Source of the DNA: Macquaria australasica
Taxonomy: Eukaryota > Chordata > Actinopteri > Centrarchiformes > Percichthyidae
Direction of reading: 5' to 3'
NCBI GenBank assembly: GCA_005408345.1
Contig: SEMN01000063.1
Location: 620,001-684,000 of the forward strand
DNA: 64,000 nucleotides
This document shows positions 12,501 to 27,500 of this stretch, piece after piece (within the stretch, counting starts at the first letter, position 1; the number at the start of each line of letters is the position of its first letter). Position numbers and translations under genes: made by a program. The notes below the pieces were generated by a model that worked only from the letters and a program-made list of their open reading frames with translations, did not search any database and was not told the origin of the DNA.

Positions 12501-15500
12501 TGCCAGAAACTAAGCTAATACTACATCATTTCCAGGTAAGGCACTATCACCACACTATTGCTTTGACTGGTGATTTTTACTTCACAACCAGGTTAACATC
12601 TTTAATTGATGATGAATGACAATGTTGACTAATAAAATTATAATTTGACTTCTTACATTCTTCTTACACTACTACATTATCAGGCAATGCTGTTTCTTAA
12701 ATAATGATCAGTGGTAATAATGTGACATCATTACACTACATTACATGTCACAAATCACATAAAATGTCTCAATGAGCTTAACCGACCCACATCAGTAACA
12801 GCTAATGACTAAGCCCTCTAAAAAGACAAAGGCCAACCACAAAAAAGCTTCATCAGAAAAAATGGAGAGGAAATTTAAAGATACAGTCCCCATCTCTGAA
12901 ACAGAAGGTTGTAACAACAAGGACTACAGTAGGTCATAATTAATGATTTCCCTCATAAATATGTCAATAAAATGAATACAGTCATGTTGGATCTTGGTAT
13001 TTTTTCTGTTTTCTTCTCTCTTTAGGCCCTTGGAGTTTCAACAAGTCAACAAAAAATGTCTGATTGTCAGTCAACAGAGTAGTTTTGTTTCTGTTGCTGT
13101 CACTCACTGTCAGAACAGATGACTCCCGCTGCAAACTTTGTTGCCGACTTCTGGCAGCTGACAGTTTTGTGATGCTGGCACTGGCTCAGAGACATCTCGT
13201 TCCCCGTGCACTTCACACCGCTCATCACCATCTCCGTCACATTGCTGCTGTCCCAGTACCAGGTTTCCTTAGATGGGGGTTAGACAACAGCAAACATGCA
13301 AACAAAAAACAAATGTGGTGCATCGATCAGGAGATAATTATTCACAAATGGAGCTGCAGACAGTTCAGTGTCTTGTTGCTGCTCTGAAAAACAGATGTTC
13401 ATGACTCATTTTGGCTGCTCACTGAGGACAAAGTGTAATGCAGAGTTTACGATAATTTTGTGCAGATACTGAGTGATTCAAAAATGGTATTACTTACTGC
13501 ACAGCTTCTCAATTCCACACCACTATAAAGTATTTTGTATGTTGCTTTGGCACACAGCTCACAATTTTTGCATTTATTTTTTTGCAATCACTTTTAAAGA
13601 AAGAGTTTGTGTCTGAAGTGCTGAAATATCTAAAGTTAAAACTACAGTTTAAAAGCTCTTACTAGCCTTTAAAGGAAAAAACATCAATGCACTCTCATAT
13701 AACATGATGTTGTGATGTTCACTGATTTACTACATTTGCAAGAAGAGAAAAACAAAGTAAGTCTTGTTCTGTAACTGTGGTATGTTTTGTTCTGTGGGTG
13801 TAGAAAATGGTCTCTGTGCCTCTTTAACGGTGGATTTTGATTCTGAACAAGTGACACAAAAACTTGACATTTATTGCTGATGTTTAAAGCTACTAATTTG
13901 GTTTTAGTGCACATTAGTACACCCAACTCCCCAGATTTCCTCCCAGTTTACTGCTTTGAAACTCAGCACAGTTAACAGCTGAGTTTCAATGCTTCAACAA
14001 TGAGCTGGGATTGAAATTTGGGATGTGGAGGAGCTGCTGGGTGCTGTACCAAAATCAGGATGTGTATATGAAACATTTTCTTTTTGTATGAAACTGCATT
14101 TTGTTGTGCTGGAAATACCTCATATTGATCCACTGAAACAATCAAAATGGGCCCATAATTAAAGGTACATAACCAATAACTTAATTTTTAGGGGTTTTGT
14201 GTGGATTTTTAGAATTATATTTTGCTTCAGGTTGGAACTATAAATCATTTTAAGCACTGTTTTTTTTTTTTTTACTTTTAAATGTAATTTACAATAGTTT
14301 ATGTAGACTTACTTTGAAATTTCTTACCCATCACTGTGATCATGTATGAAGCACCTTAAGTCTCTCTAAATCAATTTCATTGATTTATATTCATTCTTTT
14401 AATTACCCAGTTCATTTGTAGCAGTTTTTACAGCCATATACGTCAATTTATATATAAAAACACTCTGATGAGCTTTTCTGTTGCCTCAGTCTTTACAGAA
14501 AAAGGTAAAAAAAAAAACATTTTGATTATGATTCCCTTTGATTTGATTAATTTACTGTTACACATTAAACCCATAACATCTTTTGGATTATTCAAAACTA
14601 CCCTACTTTCTTACTTAAAATCAAGTTGCTCCTGCTTCTAATGTTAACTTTTTAAATTATTATTTAATGTCATGACAATGATTCTGTCATGCTGTTGTTT
14701 TTGTTTACTATTTTTCATGTTTTCTTTTGTTATGTTTCGGTCATGATGCATCTCAGGAGGCTTCTATCCTGCAAACAGATAAATTTGTTCAGTTTCTCAT
14801 TGTGGAACGAAGTCTTTGATCCTACTTACAGTGATGGCATGCATGGAGTAGCCGAGCCCTAGCTGCCTGCAAACCACCATGGCTTCCTTTGTGGTCCAGC
14901 CTGTGCTGCACACTGTGCCCCACTTGGACCCAACCTGAACCTCCACCCGGCCCTCATAATTGGTCCGGCCGCTCACTATCCGGATCTGCAGAAATGCCCT
15001 GCTGGGAGTCAGTGAAGGGACACACTTCCTATCCTGTCTCTGAACTGTCTGGGCTCAAAACTAACATTGTGCGTATACAGTCCTCAGGCAGTGGAGGATG
15101 TGTTGCTGAAGCAGCAGCTTGGTTAGACTTTTCTTGGCGTGGAGAACGTCAACGTGGTTTCCAGATGAGGTCACCACTTGGCTTTAGTGGTGAGTGGCTT
15201 TTGAGTTTGATTAGAAACTTCATGTGAGTCTGTTTTGGTCTGCCCACATAGCGAAGACCAAAACAGTATCACGTTCCTCCATGTAGGAAAAAAAACATCT
15301 ACTCCATATGGAACTTATAATGTACTGTCAGACATTAATACATGCATGTATTCCAAAAATACAAAAATATACACCAAAATTTAGCTTAATAGTTATATTT
15401 TAGGAATATATTTGAATGTGTTACCAATTCTAATAGCAAGTATTAGTATGTTGCACACATTGAACATGTATGCATATGTATTGACTGTAATGATAGGAAT

Positions 15501-18500
15501 GAGATTGTTCATGACAGTATATTATATTTGCATATGTCAAATACACTAAAAGGCAACCCACAGGTCAGAGCAGCTCTGCTCTGCTGCAGAAAGTTGGCCT
15601 CAGTGGTGTTAATAACCTACTTGCAGGCCCTGATTAGCGTAGCCCAAGCCCAGCTGCCTGCAGGCCACCATGGCCTCCTTGGTGGTCCAGGTCTCTCCAC
15701 AGATCAGACCCCAGCTCTGTGTCCCGTTAGAGTCTGAGCTCAGCACCTCCACACGGCCCTCGTAACGAGTCCGTCCTCCTGTGGTTCGGATCTGCGTGAA
15801 GCCGAGGGGTTAGGAACCACAAAGCAGAGCATAGATACACAAGGGCCAGGCTGGATAAAAACTCTGTTTTTATCTGTTAGAAGTTCTGTCCGTGTCAGTC
15901 ATGGTCTAAAATCTTAAAGGTTTACTTTACTGGTGGTTTACATGTATGTAACTCAAATTGAAAACTATCTTTAAGATGAAAGTGTACACTCGCAGAGTTT
16001 TTTATCCCACTTGGTCTGGCCTCCATGTGTATCTACAGGAAACATGGAAGAGTATGATCTGGTAAAATACAAACTGCACAACCAGAAATACTCTGTGTTA
16101 AAAGGAAATCACTGTTGTCACAAAAAAAAAGTATCTGCAAAAATATTTTTTTCATGTAACTGAGCTAATCCAGTACATAGAAATATGAAAAAGACAAAAT
16201 TACAATTGACATTACTGTTTTTCGTGACAGCAGTGAAGAAGTTGGCTGAGAGTGAAAATGTGAGATTTCTGTGAGTATCGGCTCTAAATCTCACATGTTA
16301 GGGCAAACCGAAAAGAGCAGCAAAGGACTAAATGAAATGAACTAAATACAATTAACACAGCATAAAACAAGCCATTTTTCAAGTTCTTTCCTATTCTACA
16401 TTTATCAAAAGAAGAAAGAAGAAAGTGAAAAGATATCTGATGCAATTTTCACAAGTAATCTACATAATATCTTGTCTTGGCTGATGCAATAAATAGTATA
16501 ATAATAGTATAAACAATTCAATCAACTTTCTATCTGAAATTAAACATTTTAGTAAGGAGTTTCAGGTCTGACCGAGTTCTCGAGTCCCATGTAGGGCACG
16601 TTGCAGCGGACAGCAGCGTCCTCCATGTGTTGGCAGTCCTCTGATGTGATGTTTTTAAAGGGGCAGTTCCAGATGGACTTCTCCTGACCGAGGCACTTGA
16701 CCTCATTCATGTAGATCGGACCCATTCCTGGACAGACAGACAGATAGCAGCTTTAAAGTTATAGAAGGTAGATTTGTTTGTGGAATAGTCTGAAGTTCTG
16801 CTTTGACTGTCAGCCAGAATCTGATGAGAGATCCAAGGCAAAGTTGAAAAGGCTTCTAACCTTTTTTTCCACTTCTATATTTACAGCTTCTTGAGCAAAC
16901 AATACATTTAGAGCTTCTCAAAAAATAACTTTCACTTTGGAGACCCAGAATGCACCGCTACCAGATGGCAATTCATCAAATTATCCAGGTCATTTAAAAA
17001 TATTCTTAATAGCAATTAAGGGTTATATAAAAACATGGGTCACAGGCTCTTTATATGTTGCCAACACTGCAGCATTTAATGAGCCTGAACCCATTTAATA
17101 AGGTGCTTAGATCAGATTAGAACAATCCAGTTCTAATTTGCTTTTTGGACTCTGGTTTCAAGTCTCAGACTGAGGAAAAGTGAAGAATATCCCAAACAAC
17201 CACAGCTGACATCCTCTCTGACCAAGGGACCAAATCAAAGAAACAGTGATGTCTATTTCCTTGGATTTTATGTTGAGGAACTTTATCTCTTCTTTGTTGT
17301 TAGTCATTATTAGCCATGGTAGCTGTTACTGTTCATCTACCCTGTTTTACTTAATTCCAATCATACGAATGTTACTGCAACCAGAACTGTAAAACAAATG
17401 CATCACCTTGTTCATAGAGCTGACTATTTTGCCCTGGAAAACTTGTGTGAATGTAAAAGCTTTAATGAAGTGGATTCAGGTGAAATCACTGTGTCAATAA
17501 ACCACAGTGACTCGTAACAAAAGGAGCCAAACAGACACAGATTCGTGTAAAAAGTCACAGTCACAGGTAACTTAGGGGCACATCTAGATGCCCAGGATGT
17601 GCTGTGTATTTGCTGTTTGATGTGCAGAATTGCAGGTGTGATGTTTTTTCAGATTTCTGTTGCTCTAATGTTAAATTTTAACATGTTTCTATTCAGAACA
17701 GGTAGTTATGGAGTCCAGACTTGTATGCCTTTCATCCTCACTATACAGTACCTTTTAAAAATAATCCACAGCTCGCTTTTTAACCTGAAGCATATTTGCT
17801 GAGCATGCATGCTCTCTGTCAGCGACACCCTGGTTTACATTCACCCTCTAAACTCTCACTCCATCACTACGAGTCATAGCACCATGAGGTGACTGTATCA
17901 TGAAGTTTCTGTGAAAGGAATTCCTTCAGCGGTGTTCGTTTCCGACTTCAGTGACGTCTAGGAATGTTTCTCGGACTAATTCAGCCGGGTGGTGGTCTGA
18001 CATCCATCTGAGCACAGCGCAGGTATGCTGCTGCCTCAAAGAGATTGTGTGATCTCCTCGACCAACTTCCTCTGTGGTTGAAATCATAATGTACACACAC
18101 GAGAGCAGACATCCCCACCCAGCGTTTCTGAGAACTGCACCTTCAAAAGACTGCTTGTTTCTTCTTTGGTGGAATCTCAGGGAAGTTTACCTAAAAACTA
18201 CACACATCTCCATGTTGTTGAAAAGAATCACTAATGAGGAACACACACAGATAAATATTTTAATATTCAGCTGGCACTTTTATTCTGAGTGACATGGCAG
18301 CAACACTTAAAAGTTTTGTTTGGTCAGAGAATAATTATTCACAACAATGTTTCACTTCCAGAGACCTTCCTCATGTGAACTGACACGCTTCACTAATGCA
18401 GCAGTTATTAAATTAATAAAATCTCCAAATACTAGAGATTATGTAGCTCTAGTATGTGTACATACACATTTTTTAAGAGCAGACTCAAACACTTGAAAAA

Positions 18501-21500
18501 TTTTAAAGAACAGTCAAATTTTACAACAAATCAGTACAAATATTCTAAAAGGTAAAGAAGTAGGAAAATAGATATCCTTGTTTTATTTTTGTTTATTTTG
18601 TTTGATTTTTTTTTTAACTGCAGAGTTATCACAAAAACCGCAACGCTTTCAGGAAAAAACTCAAACTTTATCTATTTGATGTGGTCTATAAGTATGAAAT
18701 TCTAAATGCAATTGTTATTGTATTTATACCAATTAACTGACTGATATTTTCACTTAATGGGGCTTTTATTGTAAATGCAAGAGGGTCTCTGCGGTGGCCT
18801 AATATACAAACAGCTGTCAGAAACTTGTTAAGTATGAAGTGTACTTTTACACCCTGGGTATCAAACAGTTTGGTATGAAGTATTTCAGTTCCAATCATCT
18901 GGTGTAAAATGACCAGAAAAAGTAATTTTTGATTTACCGTTACTCATGTGGAGGCCAGGTGGCTCAGACGCAAGCTGGACTCGACTGCCTCATTTACACA
19001 TGAAATGGTCCATAGCCTAGCTGGAATAACACAGATGGTTCTCTGTTCTAGAAAAATGCCTGACAGACACTTAGGAATCAGAAATACAAATAGAAAAAAG
19101 CTATTTAATGAATGAGAATCTGTATGGGAGAATTAATGTCAGGAATATAGTGGGGGGGATGAATGGCATTTGTGAAAATATATATTCATAGATGGAAATG
19201 ATACACTAAGATTAGACTATTATTGTAGTAATTGGTCAGAAAATGAACAGCATATTTGTTTACTGTGATGAAGTTCTTTCTTTCATGTCTTTTTGTCTGT
19301 TTCTTTTCTTTCTTCATGCACAGCATTCCTCTACTTATTAAAATAAGCTCCAAATGAAGGAATCCGTGTAGGAATGTGGACAGCAGATTATCAGTCCTCT
19401 GGGGTGAAGAGATGACCCGAGAGATAACACAGGCTGCAGATAGACAGCTGATGACTGAGGTCCTGTCTGAAACCTGACCTTTTATAAACACATCCTGCCT
19501 CAGGTGACGGGTCTAGAGGGATTTAATGAAAAGCACAGAATCGACTGGGCTATCCTCACAAACAGCAATCATATGAAATAGGGATTTTAATGATGCAATT
19601 ATGATTGCAGGGTGAACTTTTGGACCCTTGTACAGCATGCTGGCTCTACAGGCGGACATAACAAAGGTTTTTTTGGCCTCCTGTCAAACAGGGCGTTGAC
19701 TACTTCCTTTTTCACTTTTTCACTGGACTTCTGTCTGAAGTTACAAAACTGAAAAAAATGATTCTTTACCTCCAAACAAAATGCATATTGCACTAAATGT
19801 ACATTTAAGTCAGGATCGGTGTTAGCTCCCTGCCTTAAAGCACAGAAATTAAAAACCTTGTTACAGACTTCTAGACACTTCTAATGGTCTAAAAAAGCCC
19901 GAGTGACTTGTGCTAGCTAAATCCAGATTAGCATTTAAATTTGGTCCTTAATTTATACAGACTGGCTTGTATTATGAAATTACCTTTAATCACATGTGTT
20001 TGTTATGTCTAATATATCATTATAATTAAAAACCTTTTCAACTTCCGTTTGGGCTTGCACAAACTAATACAACTGTGTCACCGTACCTTGTCCCATGCGG
20101 GCTCCGGTGAGAGCCTCCTTGGCGCTGCCGAAGCCGAGCTCCCTGCAGACGACGCTGGCTGACTGCAGGTTCCAGCGATCGTCACACACCGTTCCCCACT
20201 CGTTGTCTTTCAGCACCTCCACCCGACCCTCGCCCAGCCTCGCACCTCCCTTCAGCCTCACTTTGCTCTAGACAACAAGCAGGCACATAAAACAATATTT
20301 TAATATAAATTTGACAGGTTAGTATTCTGAGCATCCTGGCAGGAATCTACAGTAATTTGACCAGTTTTACCTGTTTTGGCAATATTGTGTAGTACTGAGC
20401 AGCCCTTAAGTTTAAGACTACATTACCGAAGTTTTAAGTTTCTTTTTCAAGCCACTGTTTTGCATGAACAGCGGCCCCGGCATGCAGCTGACCACAGCCG
20501 CCATGCCGCCCTCGCAGGACGATGTCGTGTTTTGCTTGCTGAACTCCAGGGGGCAGGCTGCCAGGTGGACCTCTGTGCCCGTACACGCCACAGAGTGAAT
20601 GTGGAAGTAGATCTTCTGACGCTCCAGATACAACCTGGAGGGAGCAGACACAGGGGCAAGAGACAAGGACTGTGATGACGGAAACATTAATTGTGTACCA
20701 AATCCATACGACAAACTAATTCTATACAGTATGTACTATACACTAATCATCACAGTTTAGTGTTTAAGCAGTTAGTATACAAAAATACCAATATACTTTA
20801 CCATTTAATACTAACAGGCAATTATACAATTGTATTTACAGTACACAGTGACAATTAAAGATTTGACAATATGCTGAGAATTAACAAAAACAGAATTTAA
20901 ATGAATGACCACACAAATGCATGAATGAATGGCATATACATATACTGTACTTATGAAAATGCTGTGGATATACTTCAGGTCATTACAACATGCACACCCA
21001 TCAACTCATGTTATAGTAAGAATAAAATCGTCGATATTGTCTTAAATTATAAAAAAACATGTTGGACAAAAGGAAAAATACATAGTTGTTAGGGGCCTGA
21101 GTTTGATCCTGGGTTCCAGTAAAGCCAAATGTTAAATTAAATGACTGTATAAATTTAACTTGCAAAACCATTACTTAAAGGTACCGTTTGTAATCTTAGT
21201 AAATATGCTAAATTACTTTCTTGCCAAGAGAAGACTGATTCACTCTCATGCCTGTACAGTAAGTAGCTGTAGCCAGCAGTCATTTAGCTTAGCTTAGCAT
21301 AAAGACTGGAAACAGGGGAAACAGCTAGCCCAGCTCTGTCCAAAGTTAAAAAAATGCCTACCAGCACCTCAAAATCGTACTAATTAACGCGTATATCTTT
21401 GTTTATTATGTAAAGAAATGTAAAACCGACAAGTTGTGGTTTTACGAGGAGTTACGAGCTAGCCAAAGACAGCTAGCCTGGATCTATACAAAGGTCACAA

Positions 21501-24500
21501 AATCTACCTACCAGCACCTTTAATCCATACTGGTATTAAACTACAGTAGATACCTTACAGAGCCAGGCTAATTGTTTCCACCCTGTTTCCAGTCTTTATG
21601 CTAAGCTAACCGGCTGCTGGCTGTAGCTTCATAATTAGCATACAGAGATGAGAGTGGTATCAATCTTCTTATGTAACTTATGGCAAGAAAGCGAATAAGC
21701 ATATTTCCTTTAACTTTTCTACAGCAAAGGGCTCTTTGTAATCAAAAATCCTTGGAATAATTTGCAGGTGTTTTAAAGACTATTCTGCACGTCCATTATG
21801 GTAGTACTTTGACTAAATATTTTAAAACTTTTGTTGGATTTAGCTATAGGCTTTTGTTCTGAAAATCATGGACGCTCTTCCTAACCAGCCACATGTGCAG
21901 GGCAGGTGCTCATACTGGAGGTGATGGATGTGGCTTCTTTTTTTTTTTGCTTTTTTGCTTTTTCTATTCTTGGGAACATCCAGCATTTTTTGGCAAATCC
22001 CCCTGACTTTCTAATCAGTTTAAAAGTCATATGTTAGTCAGGCTTGTGGAAGCAGCATGTGTGTGAGTCTTTTCAGACAGCTTGAATTTACCCACTGAAC
22101 TGTTTATCCTCAGATTACCTTTTGCCAGGGCTGCTCTGTTTAGACTTAGAGTTAGCTTTAGCTTTGGATGTCTGCCTGCAAGGTAAACACGGGTTAGACG
22201 GCACAGTTAGGAGAAGAAAATGAGGTGACAAAGTGAAAACTCATAGTAACAAAGGTTACATGATGCACAATTATGTTAAAGACTGTAGTTACACTGTTCA
22301 AAAGGATGTGCTTCCTTCAACACTGTTGTTAAATACACATATGTAATTCCCAGTTTGTATATCGTACGTTATATTCAGATGTCGCACAAAAGTCACAGAT
22401 TGGTTGAAAGAGACACATCCTTTTTAAATGCATATTAATAAACACAAATGTGACAAAGAATTAAATCAGTCAAAATGTGGACATTCATCAGTTATTTTGA
22501 TATGTTTCATCAACACAGGCTCATATTCACTGCAGGGCCAAAAGTATGTGGACACACACTTTTCTACATACTCTTGTGTACTTTTGGTCTGGGGCCGTTT
22601 TTCATAGTTTTTCATGCCATACAATGATATTTTATTTTAAACAATAGTGTGCTTCCAACTTTGTGGCAATAGTTTGGGGAAGACTCTCTGTTGTTTAAAC
22701 AAAACAAACAATACCTGTATGCACAAAGTCAGGTTCATAAGGACATGAGTTTTCCAATTTGGTGTGGAAGAACTTAAGTGGCCTGCACAGAGCCCTGACC
22801 TCTATGGGTGTCCATATACCTTTGGCCACATAGTGTATGAAATATAGAGCAAGATCATTAACATGTTTGTTAGTATAAACTATGCTATTGTGATTGTAGC
22901 TTTTCTATTGCGCCAATGTGAACTTCACGTTACCACATTGATTTTGTTTGACGTATGGCATTGCTTTTAAATTATAGAGGTAGGTAAGTAATAATAAAAG
23001 CATGATGTTACATGGTAACATCATAAACCACACACACGTAGGACCATGTGTAACATCTAAGTTAGAGGGTTCTTCAACTTCAACAAAATGAAACTATATA
23101 TTTGTGACCTAATTTTATAGATTTAAGTCTTCAGTAGGAACAAACGGGTGCTACAGACGGGGCAGGGAAGTCTGAAAGTACTGAGAGACGGTCTAACAGA
23201 TTATTGGTTTTAATCTTTACATGGAATTTGTTGACATTAAGGAATATATAGAAAGGCAGGCTTATCCTTCACACCACAGTCATCTGGTAAGCTTCATAAC
23301 ATAAGAAAATATGAATTACTGGTTATCCACTGTAATAATTTGTTTTTATGTCCTTAGAGCACCTACTTTATAAATGCTGTCACATAATATCTTTAAAAGA
23401 AAGTATGAAAGGGGCCGTCACATGGACTAACTTCCTCTCTCATCATCCAACGTGGCAAACTCCACCCATCTGGCACTCTGAGCAGGCTAAAACAAACGCT
23501 GTGGATTATTTGCCAATTCTACCAGACACAGGTCGGTTCTTGTCATGTGGACTTTTTTTAGTTGAAGAACCCAGGAAGAAAAGTTACTGACCTCCTCCAA
23601 AAAGCATGCCATGGTGGGGAATGGGATTGCCAGATGTTGCATTAGATTAAAAAGGACTAATCTGTGGAAAAAGTAAGCCCCCGTCAGTGACACAGCACAG
23701 ATTGACGACATCTGTCCCATCAAAAAGGGCCTCAAAAAGGTCTCAATGATAAAACATCCAAGTAAATTTCTTTGTGTTGAGAGCAAATAAGAATAATTCT
23801 TGTACATTTACTGTATTTAGTAACATACACTAGATGTAGAAGTTCCCTTGATTAGGTCAGTCTTTACAATCTGTGCCATGTCAGTAGAAATGTGAAAGAA
23901 ACAAAAAACAGAAATGAGAAAAAAACTTAACCTCCACAAATGGCAACCATGAGTTTTAGCAGGATTAAATAAAAATCTACAACCCATTCACATGCTGCAC
24001 ATCATAATAAGATTCTATTAGAGAGAAGGGAAGTGGTCAACTAGCAAGAAACAGGAGCTAAATGGTTATTGTCTAGTCCAACAGGAAACCCACTGTCAAA
24101 ACTACAGTAAACAGAGTGCAGACGGAGGTGGACGGTGGGTTTTCCCAGTGACAGTGTACCTTCCACCAGCTGAAACATTAACCTTTGGCCTGGAGACCTT
24201 CTCAGCCGCTCGCTTTTTCAGACGTCTGCAACAGTGAGACATCCAAATTCCATCACATACAGGAGAGAGACTACATGCAAACACACACATACTGTACACA
24301 GGCTGCATACTCACACTGTCTCTGGGCTGCACACATACATGTCTTTAAGGGAAAGTACTGGAGAGTCAGCAGTGAATAGCATTTCTGACATTCCACAAGT
24401 CTCCAGTATATTATGTTACAGACTTCAGGTCACCAATGTATGATAACAATTACAGAGCTATTCCAGCTATTCAGAATTCAGCACTATGGTGGCAGTTTGA

Positions 24501-27500
24501 GTCTCATTCAGCAGCTACAACACCACATTAACCCTAATCAGTTGCAGCAGAACGCTGGCATCCCGCCCACTGTTTAAGTAAGCCTTGCACACAAACTGAT
24601 TGGTCTATTGCGCTATCACACTTGGTTGTAACCCCTCTTTGCATGTTGTTATGGCGATGCAAGCTACATTTGAGCATCACTTTTGGCTACGTCCCATTCT
24701 TGCTAATGGGAAATGAGGTTATGCAGAGTTGGAGAGTACCACTTCATATGTGGAAAAAGTTGTATAAAGCCTTTTGTGGCTTTATACAACTTTTTCCTGA
24801 TAAATGTCCTCAAGTGATGTCACTTGAGTCAGCGTCAGTTGGGGCTGAAGACTTCAAGTTTGAAAATCAATAAAATCTGGGGGTGTGAAGAAGCGCTGTT
24901 ACCAGACCTCTGCAGCCCGCTCCTCATCTCTGCTTGAGGCTACCATTAGCTGCTACTAGCATAACACACCAGAATTTCCAACTGAACTGTCAGTGGTTGA
25001 GCTGCATTGTGGGTAATGTAGGCGCCAAGTTTTGACAAGGACGAAGAATGTGTGGAATAAAAAAGATGATGATGATGAGTGCAATACTAAGTCTGTGGAG
25101 CACAACTTTAAAGTCTGATAAAATAAAAAAAAATCTGCCTGAAACAGCTGGTAGCAAATGATTTCATTGACCTGGGTTTCAGTGGGTTTAAGTGTCCTGT
25201 AATGGTTTTAAATGCTGTTCCACCCTGACAGGCACACATATTTTTAGGCATGAAAATGGTCAAATTTGAGGACAATGACTACAGTCATGAAATCAGTAAT
25301 TGGCAAACAGTCTCAATATGTGCCTGTTTGTATATATCTACCTTCAAATCACCTTTATGACCAAACTCCTTTCCAAGTACATTTTACAGTACATTTCAAG
25401 TGCTGAAGTAAAAACTAAACCTGGATCGGAGTTCTCAAGGGGTAACACAATTGTGAAAAGCTGATTGTCCATCTTCAGCCTCTCCTACACTCATACAATG
25501 TAACTGAAAAGACTAAAAAAGGACAGAGGGGCTGACAACCCCCCCAACTCTGGACCATTCCCCTGAGCCTTCACACACGCTTGAGAGAAAACACACATTT
25601 CCCCTCGTACTACTGTGAACCATCTGCAGGGGATGATTAAAACGCCTTCGACTGGAGCGCAGCCAGGAATGTGTGCAGTCATACTGGAAGACAAACTGGG
25701 AAAAGAAAGTGGAGGTCTGAGAGTCCACTAGAGTAATCATCACTGTCCTCACATATCACAGCAGGGCCTGTTCAATCTAGAGTCCGTATAGTTTCAATTT
25801 GTAAAGAAAACAGTGTGAATAGGTCTTAAGTGTTGCAACTGGACCATTAATCTTTTGATTCTGTCCAATCATCCAATACGATTTGTTACTTTCACCCCTC
25901 TGTGAATTTATACACACATTGAATAAACCCAATAGATTGTGAAAGCAAAACATGTATTATGGTTTTCATCTGCATTATAAACAACCTCTAGTGCTTCATA
26001 ATGTAGATCCTGTCTTTAGGGCTACAACTAACAATACTTTTATTCAATTACAATTCAATTGACAGAGAAATAATAGGCAACTATGTTAAAAAAATCGATT
26101 AATCGTTTAAGACAGCTTCTCAATTGTGAAAATTTAGAAGTAGTGAAAAATGCACAAGATCAGACAACCCAAGGTGATGTCTTCAAATGTCTTATATTTT
26201 CCAACCAACAGACCAAATCTTCAAAATACTCAATTTAAAATAATATAAAACAGAAAAAAGCAGCAAATCCTCACACTGGAGAAGCTGCTTGACATTTTTA
26301 CCCGATTAAACACATTTGATGATAAATCGATAATCAAATTTGTTGCCTATTTATTTTCTGTCAATAATTACTTCAACTCTTCCTGTTTTTTGTGCAGATA
26401 TCTCACTTTTCTTCCCCAAACTATCACACTGTGCCACACAGAGCCCTGCAGATGTAAAAATACATGCACTACAAAACACAGACTGGTTCGTACTTTTCCA
26501 TCTCTGCAGGCAATTAGAATCGCTCTTCAACTTTGTCTGCAAAGTAATGACCAGAGAACATGAAAATGTGACCCGACGGGGACACAAAACAAACCCTTGG
26601 CTTTTCTGTCTATCCAAAGGAAAAACAAAAACATCCCCGGAAAGAAGAAATAAGAAACAGAACAGAACAATCAGAGGCTTATGTGCTTTGTTGTAGAGCT
26701 GCAGTTCTGGCAGATGGTAAAGAAAGTCTACACACGGTCCCTCTCATATCCACAGCAAACAGCAGGTCCTATAATGTCCGCTCTTTACCAAACAATGACT
26801 ACGATCATGCTTGCGGTTCAGTCAAAAGTGTTGCCACTTTGCTTTAAAGACTAAAACCAAAGGAATGTCAAACAGGCTACAGCAGAAAGTTACAGCCACT
26901 TTGATAAGTAGTTCAACATTTTGGAAAGTGTGCTTATTTGCTTTCTTTCCGAAAGTTAGATGAGAAGATTAACACCACTCTCATATCTGTTTGTTAAATA
27001 TCAAGCTACCACCAGCAGACGGCTAGCTCAGCTAAACAGCTAGCCTGGCTCTGTCCAGAGGTACCAAATACACCTACCAGCTCCTTTAACGCTCACTAAT
27101 TAATACATTATATCTTGTTTGTTTAAACCGTACAAAAAAAGTGTAAAAACCACACAACATGGTTTTCCAAGGGTTGTGTGCCAGGCTAGCCGTTTCCCCA
27201 TGTTTCCAGTCTTTATGCTAAGATAAGCTAACCAGCTGCTGGCTGTAGCTTCATATTTACTTTACAGACCTGAGAGTGGTATCAATCTTATCATCTAACT
27301 CTCAGCAAGAAACCACATTTGCGTATTTCCCAAAATGTCAAACTATACTACGAAGATGAGCTACAGTCTGTTCCCACTGAATGAGAGAATATGGATTTAT
27401 CTTTTTTTCCTAAGTGCAGTTTTGGTGTCAAGTATGCAGACTTCTTCCACAGGAAGTGATCAGTCAAAACTTAGGAGTGACATCCAAGCTGTCCCTGAAA

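Noticed and set aside
14889..15227. Plus-strand open frame of 112 codons
   Set aside because: Antisense to loxl3 alternative exon A; no protein similarity and no splice or start context.
20376..20675. Plus-strand and second minus-strand frames around 20.4-20.7 kb
   Set aside because: They overlap the loxl3 SRCR2 exon at 20427-20634, whose own frame shows the conserved cysteines.
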